Assembly: GCA_004764695.1 (NCBI GenBank)
Contig: SMSO01000033.1
Location: forward strand, 759,001-823,000
Direction of reading: 5' to 3'
DNA length: 64,000 nt
DNA from: Schizochytrium sp. TIO01
Lineage: Eukaryota; Sar; Bigyra; Thraustochytrida; Thraustochytriidae
The first letter of the stretch is position 1, and each line of letters opens with the position of its first letter. The notes beneath the pieces were generated by a model, which had not been told where the DNA came from, searched no databases, and saw only the letters and a list, made by a program, of their open reading frames with translations. Made by a program: the position numbers and the translations under genes. Of the stretch, positions 51,065-61,991 are shown piece after piece.

Positions 51065-54000
51065 TCAACTATCTGCATCCCGGATGTTGTAGTTACGAAT
51101 TCTATGCTGCCCTATCTGAAGCTGCCCAGGTTTTGAAGTAGTTTGAGTGAAAGTTCGCGATAGGGATGACTTTGTCGCAGGCGGAGCTGCGGGAGGAGCT
51201 TGCGAAGAAGCTGCCGGGGAAGAACGTGACAACAGTGGTGGCTGGGTTCTTTCAATTGCTGAGGATGGTCGACCAGCTTGTTGTAAGCGCTGTCTAGCTT
51301 CTTCTAAGCGTTCTCTTGCAGATGGACGATATGACTCAAATGATTGGCCCATTAAGGACATAGCATCTCGCTGACGAAAAGAATCATCACGTTGATGATC
51401 GACATAAGAAGATACAGGAGGAGCGGTACCAACAATCTCAAGGGAAGTACTGTCCTCCTGAGAGATGGAAACATGCGTGTCAGATTTGTCGTTAAGATCC
51501 GTGTGAGAATTTTGGACTTCACGCAGAGACTTTTTCAAAAGACGATTCTGTTCTACTAGTTGCTCTAATGCTAGCTCGACACTGCGGATTTTGCTCTGAA
51601 ATGTCGCAGCAACCTGTTTTTCTACTTGCTCAAGTTGTTCATTTGTCACACTGTTGCCTGATGCGTGCTTGAGTTCGGCCCTCAGCTTGTTTGACAAGTC
51701 TGCAAGCCGGTCTCGTTCTTCAGTTACATGCTTCAACTCCGCCCGCAAATGGATGACCTGCTGCTTGAGACGGTCATTCTCTTTTTCAAGAACTGAGTCC
51801 CCAGAAGAGACACCGTTTGGAGTCCCGGTTTTGGTATGGCGACGCTCTGGAGACTGGGATTGACTCTTAAACGGACCACTTTGGCCACGTTGACTTCGCA
51901 AAAACTCTAGTTGCTCTGATTGCGTGCGCATGATATTGCGCAGAATTTTAATTTCCGCTGAGACTGCATCATTGCTGTCCTTCGCGGATAAGGAAGTGAA
52001 GGGGCCTGCATCAACGACAGACTGAAGGTGCTTCACATAAACCAAGAGCTCTTTACACTGTTCATGCAAAAGCTTATTCTCGGCTGTGGAATTCTCGTTA
52101 TCATTTGCATCATTTGCAGGTCGAGATATGATTGCTTTATTTTCTGCATACATAGACGGGGGCATTCGATGAGACGCAGGAGTTGAAGGTTGCAGCTGCA
52201 ACGACATATTTTCCATTTCAGAACGCATAGATCGAAGTGCCGAAGCGAGAGCATCCTTTTCCCTGCGCAACGTCATATTTGCTTCTTGAAGTCTCACAAT
52301 CTCAGAGTTTCCTGTACCGCCAAGACCTTTCGCCGAGGGGTCGGTCATGACGGATCCAAGAGGCGAGTCAATTGGGGAAGGAGGTCCGAGGTCCCCATCG
52401 AATAAAGATGTAGTAGGTGCTGGTGGGGGTGCAACCGCTCCAGATGAGACGTATTCTCTCTTAGCCCACAAAGATCGTAGCTCACTTTGAACGCCATCAA
52501 CCTTTGCGCGCAACTCTGTGACTGTAGATTCAAGTGCGGCGATTTTAGTTGCCTGCCTGTGGTTCTCCTGTAAAAGTTTGTCACGTTGATTTTGCAGAGA
52601 AGTGACAATTTCCCCTTGAGAAAACTTCGTTTGAGCATCTCTTTGATCTGATTCGTGTTTAAAGGTAACCTCGCGCTCGGCAAGAACCCGTTCGGCTTCT
52701 GCAGTCGCGTCTCGAGCCATCTCAGCCTCGCGCTGAGCAGCAACAGCACGCTCGTGATGTTTTGCCATGTCTTGCTTAGCAGCTTCGAGAAGATTTTTGA
52801 TGGACTGAACTTCGCGGTCCCGCTCTGATAGATCTGCACGAAGTTTTGACACATCAGTTTCAAGTTGCGAATCGCCGCTTTCTAGTTTGCGTTTTAAGGT
52901 ATCTAGTTCACGCTGCTTTACATTAAGTTGATCCTCGTAATCCCATTTAGCTTTAATAAAGTCAGCTCTCGACGCTTCAAGTTGGTCTTCTGCAGCGCGG
53001 AGTTTGTTTGCGAGAGCCTGCAAGCGCTCCTCGAGTCCTGTAGTTTGTGATTTGAGAGCGTCATTTCGCTTTTGGGTTTCTTGTTGCAATTGAGACTCAT
53101 AATGGTTTTTTTGTTGCACAAATGCTTGCTCTACAGAGTGCAGTGAGCTGAGCAGATCAGTCATTTTACTTTCGTGATCATCAAGAATCTGTTGCTTTAG
53201 ATCCTTGAGAGACTTGTTTTCTTCTTCTAGCTCTTCAATACGTGCGTCTTTGAGGCGCTGCAAGTCTTGCACTTCCCAAGTGAGTTGCTTGCAGCGCTTT
53301 TCGCTTGCAGCTATTTGCGTATCCAACTCCTTAGTCCGGCTCTCCGCGCCCTTCCTGGCAGATTTTTCACGCTCCAACGAAGCGATTTGGTCCTGAAGGC
53401 GGCTTTCGAGATCTTTAATAGTTTTCTCTAAGTGTTCGATACGGTGCTCATAGTCAGCATATTTCTGCCTCGACAGTTCATCGTATGTGTCTGCCATTTC
53501 ACGTCGTTGTACTTCAAGCTCGTCATCTTTATCACGTAAGCGACTTTCCAGCTGCAGCCGAGCCTCCTCAAGTGCGAGTCTTTCTTTGCGGTGTTTTGCT
53601 TCAAGAGCAGCTCGTGCGCCCTCCATATTAGCCCTTAGATCGCCAAGTTTGCGTTCGTGAATTTGATGTGTCTCTTCCGCCTTCTTTGCAGCTGTCTGCA
53701 ACTGGGCTTCCAGGTCATCAATGTGCATGCGTAAATCGCCAATCTCTGCCTCCTTATCGTGCATGATATTCTTAACCTTGGCAAATGCTGTATCGTATTT
53801 GTTGAGTTCTGCATCGCGATCAGCAATGAGCTTCAAGTTATAGTTGAAGTCTTCGCTCAGCTTTGCAAATTTACCTCGAAGGCTCTGAATTTGGTCATCT
53901 TTCGAGCGTAAAGCTTGTTCCAAACCACGCATACGGTACTCGTTCATCTCTTGGAGCTCACGCTCTTTTTCCTGGATAAGAATTTGGAGATCCCGGTTTG

Positions 54001-54382
54001 CTGTGAACTCTGTCATTCTTGTCGACCCCAAATCATTTCCGGCCTTGGTGAAATTAGGGATTGCATCTATTTCGTCTCGCATCATTGTCGTCGCAGTGTT
54101 TGTGGCAGCTTCTGTCAGCCTCGGGCCCACTCTGAAGGTCTCTTCAGGATGAGGTTGTCTTGCTGAGAACACTGAAGGTGACGAGGATAATTTGGAGCCT
54201 GTTTCGCGAGGCCCTTCAGCTCCGTGGTGAAGGTTGTTTCTGTGAATCGCCTGTTGCGGTTGGCGCGATACTTGGCAATGAAGAGGACCTGACTCAAAAG
54301 AGAGCCCGCCTAGAACAGAATCCTCTTCTCCCTCTCCTTCCCCTTCTTCTCCCCCTCCACCTCCTCTTCCTCGCTCCATCAC
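51065..54382 (-). CDS. CCDC57: CCDC57-like centriolar coiled-coil protein
   Basis: 1105 residues, mostly coiled coil from ~130 to ~650. The N-terminal coiled-coil part carries the CCDC57 pattern: LIQEKERELQEMNEYRMRGL (135-154), SEDFNYNLKLIADRDAEL and NKYDTAFAKVKN (176-206), agreeing with the animal protein in spacing and key residues (DFxYNL, ERDxELxxYDxAF). CCDC57 in animals localises to centrioles and centriolar satellites and is needed for cilium formation and microtubule organisation. A Ser/Pro-rich segment (~650-780) separates a second, shorter coiled coil, and the C-terminal ~150 residues are Ser/Pro-rich. The first ~100 residues begin with a Gly/Glu-rich run and may be shorter in reality, as Met123 would also be a suitable start. 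It is on the same strand as kinesin-9, 842 bp upstream of it. Confidence 0.75.
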   Translation of the reverse strand: MMERGRGGGGGEEGEGEGEEDSVLGGLSFESGPLHCQVSRQPQQAIHRNNLHHGAEGPRETGSKLSSSPSVFSARQPHPEETFRVGPRLTEAATNTATTMMRDEIDAIPNFTKAGNDLGSTRMTEFTANRDLQILIQEKERELQEMNEYRMRGLEQALRSKDDQIQSLRGKFAKLSEDFNYNLKLIADRDAELNKYDTAFAKVKNIMHDKEAEIGDLRMHIDDLEAQLQTAAKKAEETHQIHERKLGDLRANMEGARAALEAKHRKERLALEEARLQLESRLRDKDDELEVQRREMADTYDELSRQKYADYEHRIEHLEKTIKDLESRLQDQIASLEREKSARKGAESRTKELDTQIAASEKRCKQLTWEVQDLQRLKDARIEELEEENKSLKDLKQQILDDHESKMTDLLSSLHSVEQAFVQQKNHYESQLQQETQKRNDALKSQTTGLEERLQALANKLRAAEDQLEASRADFIKAKWDYEDQLNVKQRELDTLKRKLESGDSQLETDVSKLRADLSERDREVQSIKNLLEAAKQDMAKHHERAVAAQREAEMARDATAEAERVLAEREVTFKHESDQRDAQTKFSQGEIVTSLQNQRDKLLQENHRQATKIAALESTVTELRAKVDGVQSELRSLWAKREYVSSGAVAPPPAPTTSLFDGDLGPPSPIDSPLGSVMTDPSAKGLGGTGNSEIVRLQEANMTLRREKDALASALRSMRSEMENMSLQLQPSTPASHRMPPSMYAENKAIISRPANDANDNENSTAENKLLHEQCKELLVYVKHLQSVVDAGPFTSLSAKDSNDAVSAEIKILRNIMRTQSEQLEFLRSQRGQSGPFKSQSQSPERRHTKTGTPNGVSSGDSVLEKENDRLKQQVIHLRAELKHVTEERDRLADLSNKLRAELKHASGNSVTNEQLEQVEKQVAATFQSKIRSVELALEQLVEQNRLLKKSLREVQNSHTDLNDKSDTHVSISQEDSTSLEIVGTAPPVSSYVDHQRDDSFRQRDAMSLMGQSFESYRPSARERLEEARQRLQQAGRPSSAIERTQPPLLSRSSPAASSQAPPAAPPATKSSLSRTFTQTTSKPGQLQIGQHRIRNYNIRDADS

Positions 54383-55453
54383 GCAGTGCTAATCGTAGTT
54401 CACGATTTTGCCATCACCTTTGGAGTCGTCAATGTTCTCGCTCTCCAAAACTATTTGTTTTATTGAAGTAATAGATAGTAATCACTATGTACCTATTATG
54501 CAGGTACAGTCATCGCGAGGGATAAAGTTTTTACTTTAATTTTAATTAAAAGAAAGTTAACATTTATAAAAACAATTTGAAGTGAAAAAACACTATACAT
54601 TCAACTTACTACAAACTATAAGAAAGCTTTGGAGTTTGAAGAAGGGAGGGCCATAGGAATTACTAATGGTTTATTATGGGAGACTCACCATTTAGATAGA
54701 TAGGCGGCTTTTTCTAAAAGTTTTTTTTAATTCGTAGGAATGTCATGAAGGGAAAAATGAATGACAGTGCAGACGAACAGGAACCGAGACTGTGATGGCG
54801 AAAGAGTAAAACAGTCGCAGAGGGACCTAACGTGTAGGTGATCTCACTAGCCCAAGCCACTGTATATTTTTGAGTTTTTAAATCAGTATGAGAGAGGCAC
54901 AAGTACAGTTCATGTCGAGGAAAGATGCATTTGGGGTCCAGGTATAATGCATTTTTATTCCTAGAAAATTGAAGGAGCTTAATGCCGTTAGGGAGGAGGA
55001 ATTTACAGGCGAAAATACTTGCTGCAAGGTAAATAGAAGGTACATAAGCCTACGCGGAGTAGATAATTTGTTTACCTGCGTAGTGATAGAAAATTGACTG
55101 CCTCTGGCGAGGTAACAGATCTTTTACTAGCACTAGCAGATTAAGTTTTACTATCAATACGACTAGTGCAGGAGGTGCTGTAACCATGGTTTCGGGTGCT
55201 TGGGTCAGGGGTCAGTGAAAATTTAATTAGTTTGACGCGACTCGATGAAGATGAGCCTCGTACAACAAATATTAAGAAAACGAAGGTGTTGAAGATATAA
55301 TGTGTGACACTATTCCTTTGGAGAGAAATACAAGTTCTCGCGCCCAATGAGTATCCCTAGGGCATAAAATTAGTGCGGCCAGATATAGTAAGAAGCGCTA
55401 TTGTATCAAACCCACTTGCTTAAGACTGTAAGCATATGCGCAATAAAATTAAT
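54383..55453. other. Intergenic region, no gene recognised
   Basis: AT-rich. The left part presumably contains the promoter of the CCDC57-like gene and the right part the 3' end of the PSMG2 transcript. Short frames here show no motifs. Confidence 0.5.
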
Positions 55454-56287
55454 CTACTGAAAGAGAGAAATATCTGGAGCTCCACCATCGAGATACTGCC
55501 AGCAAGCAGGCGGGCGCCACGCCTTTGGAGGTATTTGGAAAAGATTTGTCACTGCTTGTAGCGCCCCGCCCATCATACAAGCCTCAGGTACATTGAATCC
55601 TTCTTTGCAAAAGATGATCAAACCTCTCATAGGTACTTCGGCATCCTGACAAGCCTGAAACAAGGGAGATAAAAGGCCAGCCTTGTACACGGGAAGTCTG
55701 ACCATTCCAGGCTGCATCTGGAGCTGCGGCATTCCAATCCGCTGCAAAACCTCCGTGTCCTCTTCTGCCACTGCCCCAGTGGCCACGAATCGAAACTGGT
55801 GCAACATAACCTCCTGCTCGAAGTTGGCGCTCGAGTCTGAACCTGCAAGCACCAGGAGCCCGCTGAAACCACAGTCTTTCGAAAATCGCACGATCTCGTG
55901 CGCAAAATTCAATGCAGCACCTTCAACGATCGGGGCTCTGATCTGCAAGAACGTAATCTTGGCAGATTCCAAGCGGTAAACCTCAAGATTACTGCACAGC
56001 TTTCCACTTTTTGCGTCCTTGGCTACGTCCAGAGGGTCGGTACCTGCCATGGGCAAGACATTCGCAGATCTCAAGACGCCAATTTTCTCCACCGCATCTC
56101 CTGCAGCAGTTTCGACCTTCTCCGTGGATTCCAGCTTTGCCCATGTTTCATGGTTCGCTGTGTTCATGATGAGGTCGATAGCCATCTGGCCCACGTTACC
56201 TAGTGAGACAGCTGGGAGCACCAAAAGGTCGCCCCGCACGCGGTTGCATACCTCTCCGGGAAGCTCCATTGTGAAGTCGGGTTTCAA
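55454..56287 (-). CDS. PSMG2: Proteasome assembly chaperone 2 (PAC2/PSMG2)
   Basis: 277 residues, close to the family length (~264 in human). The diagnostic N-terminal strand-turn LVLPAVSLGNVGQMAIDLIM (22-41) is clear, followed by family-typical blocks: LEVYRLESAKITFLQIRAP, CGFSGLLVLAGSDSS, and near the C-terminus FCKEGFNVPEACMM, then KAWRPPACWQYLDGGAPDISLF, which corresponds to the WxxPxSW...P.xLF end of PSMG2. With PSMG1, this protein helps assemble the alpha ring of the 20S proteasome in the cytosol or nucleus. It has one exon here. The start is supported because the conserved block begins within the first 25 residues. Confidence 0.88.
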   Translation of the reverse strand: MKPDFTMELPGEVCNRVRGDLLVLPAVSLGNVGQMAIDLIMNTANHETWAKLESTEKVETAAGDAVEKIGVLRSANVLPMAGTDPLDVAKDAKSGKLCSNLEVYRLESAKITFLQIRAPIVEGAALNFAHEIVRFSKDCGFSGLLVLAGSDSSANFEQEVMLHQFRFVATGAVAEEDTEVLQRIGMPQLQMQPGMVRLPVYKAGLLSPLFQACQDAEVPMRGLIIFCKEGFNVPEACMMGGALQAVTNLFQIPPKAWRPPACWQYLDGGAPDISLFQ

Positions 56288-58075
56288 TACCCTGTGTTGC
56301 CTCTCCTATTCTCCCAATCACCGTCTGTGACAGCGCTGATCGTGATTTGACGAAGAAAACGTTGCTCTGTCTATAAAGGCGTAAATTTTGATTTAAAAAA
56401 TATTTTTAAATAGATTTATACGCTTCTAATTTCTTCCCTTATGTTCGTTCTTCTTCTTCGTCCGTTTGGACTCTCTCTGAGTGAAGCGCAATCAACGAAT
56501 CTGAGATGATAAATGCTTGATGTTGCGTAAAGACGATCATAGTAGAGGGCGTTGTAATGTCAATAGTAAAGATTGTATTTCGGCAAGTCTTATTTCCAAG
56601 CTATCTTTATACGGTTGAAAATCTTGGTGTTGAAATTGCGTGCCTGTATATTTTTTTCAGCTAAAATGGCGAGCAAGGCAATGTGTCTAATATCTCAAGC
56701 GAAGATCTCTTGCGATTTCTTATGCTTTTCAAAGTGAAGTGAGGTATAAACACCCTTATCTTTATCTCCCTTGCTACTTGCATGTAAGTAATTCTGAAGA
56801 AGTGACCTCTTCTTGGATTGTATTGTGTTTGTACGCTTCAGGGAGCTTTAGAGCTAGTATACACACTACGAACATGACAATAAAGTAATCAATCAACCTC
56901 AATTGTTATTTGCCTGGAGATCTTGCAAGATGGTTCTTGTATACCATCGTATCACCTCATTCACTGCATTTTCTGAATTCTTGGCTAGGCTTTTTTGGTA
57001 CTCTCAACTTTCCATTCAACTTTCATATGGTTGACCACCTCGGTACCCTTCCCTATACACGAGTTCATAGCTACATTCACGATCGCACCAACCAACCAGA
57101 CCAATCCACCGTTTTACACATTAGATAAGCTCAATCGTGGCCTCATTTCCATTTCCTGAGCAAGAATTGATCTACATGAGTTATAAAGGTATCTTGAGAA
57201 GAAGCTGCAAGTTTTCGTGTCCAATCGTGTTCTTCCTACGCCTCTACCTGTATATAGCAGACTTCTACCTCCCTCGTTTCATTCATTATAGTGTTCTTTT
57301 TTTTTTCTAATAGACCTAGAGGTACCTCCAAATAATCATAGGTCTATATAATAGAAACTCTATCACTTTCCCGAAGAGCCTCGCTTAATGAAAGAAAAAG
57401 ATGACCCAACTTCAAGAATGTCAATCTTTAGCGCCACATCGCATGGCAACGATCTTGGAAAGCTCCAGTTAATCAAAGACAAGGCAGTCTCAACTTGTTT
57501 AGGGCCAAACCTAGCTCGGAAGGCACTAGGCAGGTGCAAGAATCATGAGGTGATTGTTGGAGAGGTTTTAATCAACTTTCCTCAACCGAGTGTTCCATCC
57601 TTAAAATGCCAAACTTGGCTCTCTATTATCACGTATATAATCTACATGCTATTGTAACCTTTTAGAGTCAACTTCGATGCCCAATAGAATAAGCATTATC
57701 AAAATGAAAGAAGAAGAAAACCCCATTCATCATTAAAGAGGAAGGAAGAGAGAAAAGCAGAGAAGAAGAGAGAGAGAGCAGCAGACCTCTATCGACCGCT
57801 CGCCGCGCGACCCGCTGCCGCTGACCTTGTGTGCAGCCCGTACGGCGACTCGTACCACCCTTCTTACTCTGTCTCACCTTCCTGAACCCGCCCAGCAGTT
57901 GTCCTGCTAGAAGAAGCGCTGATCGCCTGTGCCTTTGGTGCTGGTGGTGGTGGAGAACGCCGACGAGGCCGACATCAGCCACAGACATAGAGATTTTGAT
58001 TGAAGTTTCTGTGGAAACTAAAGACAGCTGATCATCGAACTTACCTGCTGTTGATTGTGGAATCTTCTTGACATC
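56288..58075. other. Divergent intergenic region PSMG2/PABPN1
   Basis: 1.8 kb between divergent genes, so it holds both promoters. It is mostly AT-rich; 57,720-58,050 is GA-rich and then GC-richer and is probably the 5' untranslated region of the RNA-binding gene. A 57-bp open frame at 57388-57657 (89 codons) has no recognisable features. Nothing else was seen. Confidence 0.5.
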
Positions 58076-58687
58076 ATGGGTGACGAAGCTGATGAAGACC
58101 GTGAAATTGCGGAGATGCAGGCCAAGCTGCTCGCCATGGAGGAAGAGGCTGCCAAACTCGTTGCATATGATGGCGAAGACGGCAATAACGGTGTAAATGA
58201 CGGTGGAGACAATGGCGATGGAGGTGAAGATGACAATGGTGGAGATAACGCCGACGGTTCTGGCCAGCATGGAGCTCACAACCGTGGAGCTGATGGCAAT
58301 GGTGAAAATGATACCACTGTGCGCGAGATCTTCGTAGGAAATCTCCATGATGATGTTACACCAGATGACCTTAATAACTTCTTTAAGGATTGTGGCACAG
58401 TAAACAGGATCACTATTCTTTGTGACAAGCACACTGGCCAATCCAAGGGATTTGCCTATATGGAGTTTGAGGAACCTGAAGCAATTGACTTAGCGTTGGA
58501 GCTTAACGAAACAGAACTAATGGGTAAAGCTATCAAGGTCTCCCGCAAGCGCCAGAATGTCCCACGCCACATGTTGAGTCGTGGCCGTGGACGCGGTCGT
58601 GGTGGCTTTCGTGGTCGGGGCCGGGGTGGCTACCGCGGTGGCTTTCAACCTCGTGGACGTGGTCGAGGACGCTACCAGCCGTACTAA
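58076..58687 (+). CDS. PABPN1: Nuclear poly(A)-binding protein, PABPN1/Pab2 type
   Basis: 203 residues with the PABPN1 layout: an acidic N-terminal helix (EMQAKLLAMEEEAAKLV, 13-29), a Gly/Asp/Asn-rich linker (32-78), one RRM (84-158) and an Arg/Gly-rich tail (169-203). The RRM has RNP2 IFVGNL and RNP1 KGFAYMEF; CGTVNRITILCDKHTG is strongly characteristic of the family. PABPN1 binds poly(A) tails in the nucleus, stimulates poly(A) polymerase and influences 3' end choice and RNA decay. The RGG tail is a usual target of arginine methylation. The ATG at 58076 is the only suitable start; the frame upstream lacks another ATG. Confidence 0.93.
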   Translation: MGDEADEDREIAEMQAKLLAMEEEAAKLVAYDGEDGNNGVNDGGDNGDGGEDDNGGDNADGSGQHGAHNRGADGNGENDTTVREIFVGNLHDDVTPDDLNNFFKDCGTVNRITILCDKHTGQSKGFAYMEFEEPEAIDLALELNETELMGKAIKVSRKRQNVPRHMLSRGRGRGRGGFRGRGRGGYRGGFQPRGRGRGRYQPY

Positions 58688-59714
58688 TTTGATGGGCTTT
58701 GTCTAGCTCTCTCGTTTGTTTACCCTTTTGCACGTCCCTCTATGCTTGCTGTACGATCCACTCGTGGCCCTTTGCGCTGATGATTATGGCAAGCATAACT
58801 AAGCTTGTACTGCTTGAATTTGTACGTGGTGCTTCAAGAATCAAATACCATTCTAGCCACTGTAGCAGCAAGAATCCACAAGACCGACAGTAAATACACC
58901 ATCACCAACCATTCTTTGAAAAGAAACCTGCAATGATATCACCGATCTTTAAAAACCTTATAACTGCGCTACAATCCCATACATAACACAATGACCTGTT
59001 TCTTGGTTCTCCTTTTCGTTTTCCTTTCTTTGTTTTAAAACAAATTCATTTGGCAGTATTTTCGCTTTTCTGCAGTGAAACTACTTTTGCCCTGCTCATG
59101 ATCATGAAAAAAAGTCTTGAGATATATTTAACAGGCATTCACTTTCAGTATGTGCCAATGGAGGGTAAGAGAGATGAGGGAGATTTAGAAGGAACTTATA
59201 TGTTCAGCAATAGAAGTACAAGTTACACTTGTGCAAAATTACAACTTAGGCCCCAAGCGAATACTTAAGATATCGAAATCATTAAGTTATATGGAGTATT
59301 GTTTTAGATTCTTATTTTTATTCTTTGTATTTTATTTTTACTGTCCATGGTGGATCTTAAATCCATTTGCATGAGTGTAATAAATTTACTTGTGACCTCC
59401 TTTATCAGTTGTTGCAGAGATGACACCACAGATGGAGCCATCCCATGTACTGGATTGCACAAAATCAAGGAAGCTAACACCAACAATAACAAGTACAGTT
59501 CGGTTGGAAAAAGCTCTTCAGGAGAAACACGCGCTTGCATATGCAAAACCTCTTCCTCTCTTCATCCATCCAAAGTACACATCACACCCTAGCACTCAGC
59601 CAGCTTACACGCATAAGATTTTGCTCAAACTCACATTGAGCATCCCTGGCAACCTCAGCCGATGTGGACAGAGTGCAGTAGGACAATGATAGTTGCTTTC
59701 TGCACTTGTCGGCT
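58688..59714. other. Convergent intergenic region
   Basis: It lies between the 3' ends of the PABPN1-type gene and the three-RRM gene. AT-rich except around 59,400-59,700. A 72-codon frame at 59050-59268 and others show no features. It presumably contains both 3' untranslated regions. Confidence 0.5.
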
Positions 59715-61991
59715 TTAAGTAAAGGTTTGAAAAGATGGAACTGTGGCACGTCGCGGGGCACGTAAACTAGCAGAGCGCTCCTTCATAGCACGATCGAGTG
59801 CAGAAGTAGGTCTATCCAAAGGAATGTGCATTTCATTATCTTCCTCATCATCAGTCGCATCCTGGTCATCAGCATCCTCGTCTTGGTCGTTTTCCTCCTC
59901 TGGTTGGGGCTGTGTATCGTGCCATTGGCGTGCAGCAGTAGAAGACTTGTCTTGTACATCGTTTTGTTTGCTGGTGGTACCAGCATCGCTCTGGGCAACT
60001 CCATTCATAGCCTGCTGATGCTGTTGGCTCATCATAGCTGCTGCTGCAAGATGCTGCGGCGAAAGCATTGCCGGAGCACCGTACATCGGATAAACAAAGG
60101 CGCCAGATGCGGCTGCAGCGGCAGCTCCCGCGTAAGGAGAGCCTGGAGCAACTACGGACCCCATAGGTGAAGAGGGCGGAGAAGAAGGCTGAAAATAGGT
60201 ACCATAGTACGCAGCGTGCAGGCTGAAATCCATGGCCCCTTGTTGGGCACCGGGTGTTGAGCCTGGGTAAAACATAGCAGGCATGTGCTGCCACGAAGGT
60301 GAAGCCTGACCTGCGTACATGATCGGTTGGGGCATGGGGAGCGCCCCGGTGTGAACGACGTTTGAGCGTGGGTTATTGGAGAACTTGCCCCAATCCAGAC
60401 GAATAGCCTGAGCTCCTAGCATCGTTCCTCGCAACGTATCGATTGCACGGCGAGCCTCTTCACGAGTGGAAAACTTCACAAATCCACAACCTTTGTTTGG
60501 AGGGATCTTAATGCTTTCAATGGTACCACAACACTCAAAATGGGATTGAATTGCTGTTGCATCTACCTTTGGGTCAAGGTTACCAATGAAAACTGTAGTA
60601 CGAGGAGGTGGCCTTCCACCATATAGAGCCGCAGCCGTAGCTTCATCAACGTCAGTTTCTTCATCCTCTTCATCGATGCGATCAGCATCCTTTGCTTCAT
60701 CAGTAGAAAGTTTCTCAGTTGTGCTATCAGTTACGATCTTATCAGTTGCAGATAAATCCGTGGCAGTGATGGCATGTGAAGACTTGCTTGCTGCAGAGGA
60801 CGAGCTAGTGACGGAGTTATGTGTAACATTTGTGACATCAACTTCGTCAGACTCGTGCGAAGCTTCCGATAGCGGAGAGCGGCGACCCTTCGCGGGCGAC
60901 GAACCTGCCATAGACATGCTACTGGAGGACGTTGAAGATGTACTTGCCATATTTCTAAGCATGTGCTGGCGGCGTGGACTATCAACACGAGATTCGTTGC
61001 CGCCGTCAGGACGTCGCGTAGCAGGTCCTACCCGGACCCGACGACCTGCAATCGATGTGTTTTGCATATTGTTAAGTGCATGTTGATAGTCGTCGTGTCT
61101 ACTGAAGCGGACAAATCCGTACCCCTTGCATGCACCAGTGTTACTGTCAAGGAGCACGTTGGCATCAACGCAGGAGTTGTACTTGCTTGCAAAGGCCTGT
61201 TTGAGAACTTCATTTGTTGTTTCGGGGCTGAGATCACCCACGTAGAGCGACAAATTGTGCCGAGAGCGGGGCTGCGACACAGGATCAGCCGTGGTGTTGA
61301 TATGGGGCATAGAGCTCGTAGACATCGAAGAGGTGGCTGAGGAAGCACTCCTAGACTCGATAGTTGGCTCTTCGGGGCCTGACTGATGCTGCTCATCTTG
61401 TTGTGGCTGGCTGTTAGCAGTGTTGCCATTACTATTGATGCTTCTACTGCTACCACTGCTCTGAATACGGCTGCGCAATCCCCAATTGAGCCTGTAGAAA
61501 ATATTCGTGCCAGGGATAGGGCTTCCGTTCAAGCTCTCAAGGACATGCTTCGCAGCTGCGTGGGTGCGAAACTCAATAAAGGCGTATCCAGAGGGAAGAC
61601 CGGAGGTGGCGTTACGCATAAGCCGCACGCGCACGACATCACCCGCACTTGCGAAGACATTGTACAGTTGCGCTTCGCTCCAAGAGGACTGAATTGAGCC
61701 CATCCAAAGCGTGCGAGCCTCATTGGAAGGCTGTTGATTGGTGTTGGTATTCTGATTTTGATGGGAACCACGATGGTGGTTGCTGGAGTTGCGTCCATTT
61801 CCATGATTGTTCTGTCTCGACCGGTTACGGTGGTGACTTGAGCCGTCACCACGGGCAGGCTGAGCTCCCTTGCGGGGCTGCGCCGCTGTCATTCCTGAAG
61901 CGGGTGGTACTGCTGTTGCTTTCTCTTGCTGTGGTTCTGTAGTTCCTACGTTTGCTGATGCTGATGTTGACAGTGATTCTTGTACGCTCAT
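59715..61991 (-). CDS. Three-RRM RNA-binding protein, RBP45/47-NAM8-TIA1 type
   Basis: 758 residues with three RRMs: RRM1 93-172 (TLWMGSIQSSWSEAQLYNVF, YAFIEF, RLNWG), RRM2 247-325 (SLYVGDLSPETTNEVLKQAF, GYGFVRF) and RRM3 464-537 (TTVFIGNLDPKVDATAIQSH, CGFVKF, IRLDWGKF). The order and the short RRM3 with KGCGFVKF followed by LDWG are typical of plant RBP45/RBP47 and yeast NAM8, related to TIA-1. Such proteins bind U-rich RNA and act in splicing or in cytoplasmic mRNA control and stress granules. The N-terminus (35-90) is rich in Asn, His and Arg, the RRM2-RRM3 linker is Ser/Thr-rich and acidic, and the C-terminal half is Pro/Ala/Gln-rich, so it is prone to phase separation. It converges with the PABPN1-type gene. 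Confidence 0.92.
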   Translation of the reverse strand: MSVQESLSTSASANVGTTEPQQEKATAVPPASGMTAAQPRKGAQPARGDGSSHHRNRSRQNNHGNGRNSSNHHRGSHQNQNTNTNQQPSNEARTLWMGSIQSSWSEAQLYNVFASAGDVVRVRLMRNATSGLPSGYAFIEFRTHAAAKHVLESLNGSPIPGTNIFYRLNWGLRSRIQSSGSSRSINSNGNTANSQPQQDEQHQSGPEEPTIESRSASSATSSMSTSSMPHINTTADPVSQPRSRHNLSLYVGDLSPETTNEVLKQAFASKYNSCVDANVLLDSNTGACKGYGFVRFSRHDDYQHALNNMQNTSIAGRRVRVGPATRRPDGGNESRVDSPRRQHMLRNMASTSSTSSSSMSMAGSSPAKGRRSPLSEASHESDEVDVTNVTHNSVTSSSSAASKSSHAITATDLSATDKIVTDSTTEKLSTDEAKDADRIDEEDEETDVDEATAAALYGGRPPPRTTVFIGNLDPKVDATAIQSHFECCGTIESIKIPPNKGCGFVKFSTREEARRAIDTLRGTMLGAQAIRLDWGKFSNNPRSNVVHTGALPMPQPIMYAGQASPSWQHMPAMFYPGSTPGAQQGAMDFSLHAAYYGTYFQPSSPPSSPMGSVVAPGSPYAGAAAAAASGAFVYPMYGAPAMLSPQHLAAAAMMSQQHQQAMNGVAQSDAGTTSKQNDVQDKSSTAARQWHDTQPQPEEENDQDEDADDQDATDDEEDNEMHIPLDRPTSALDRAMKERSASLRAPRRATVPSFQTFT

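Noticed and set aside
57668-58441. 257-codon minus-strand frame across the start of the PABPN1-type gene
   Set aside because: It is antisense to a well supported gene and its translation has no domain.
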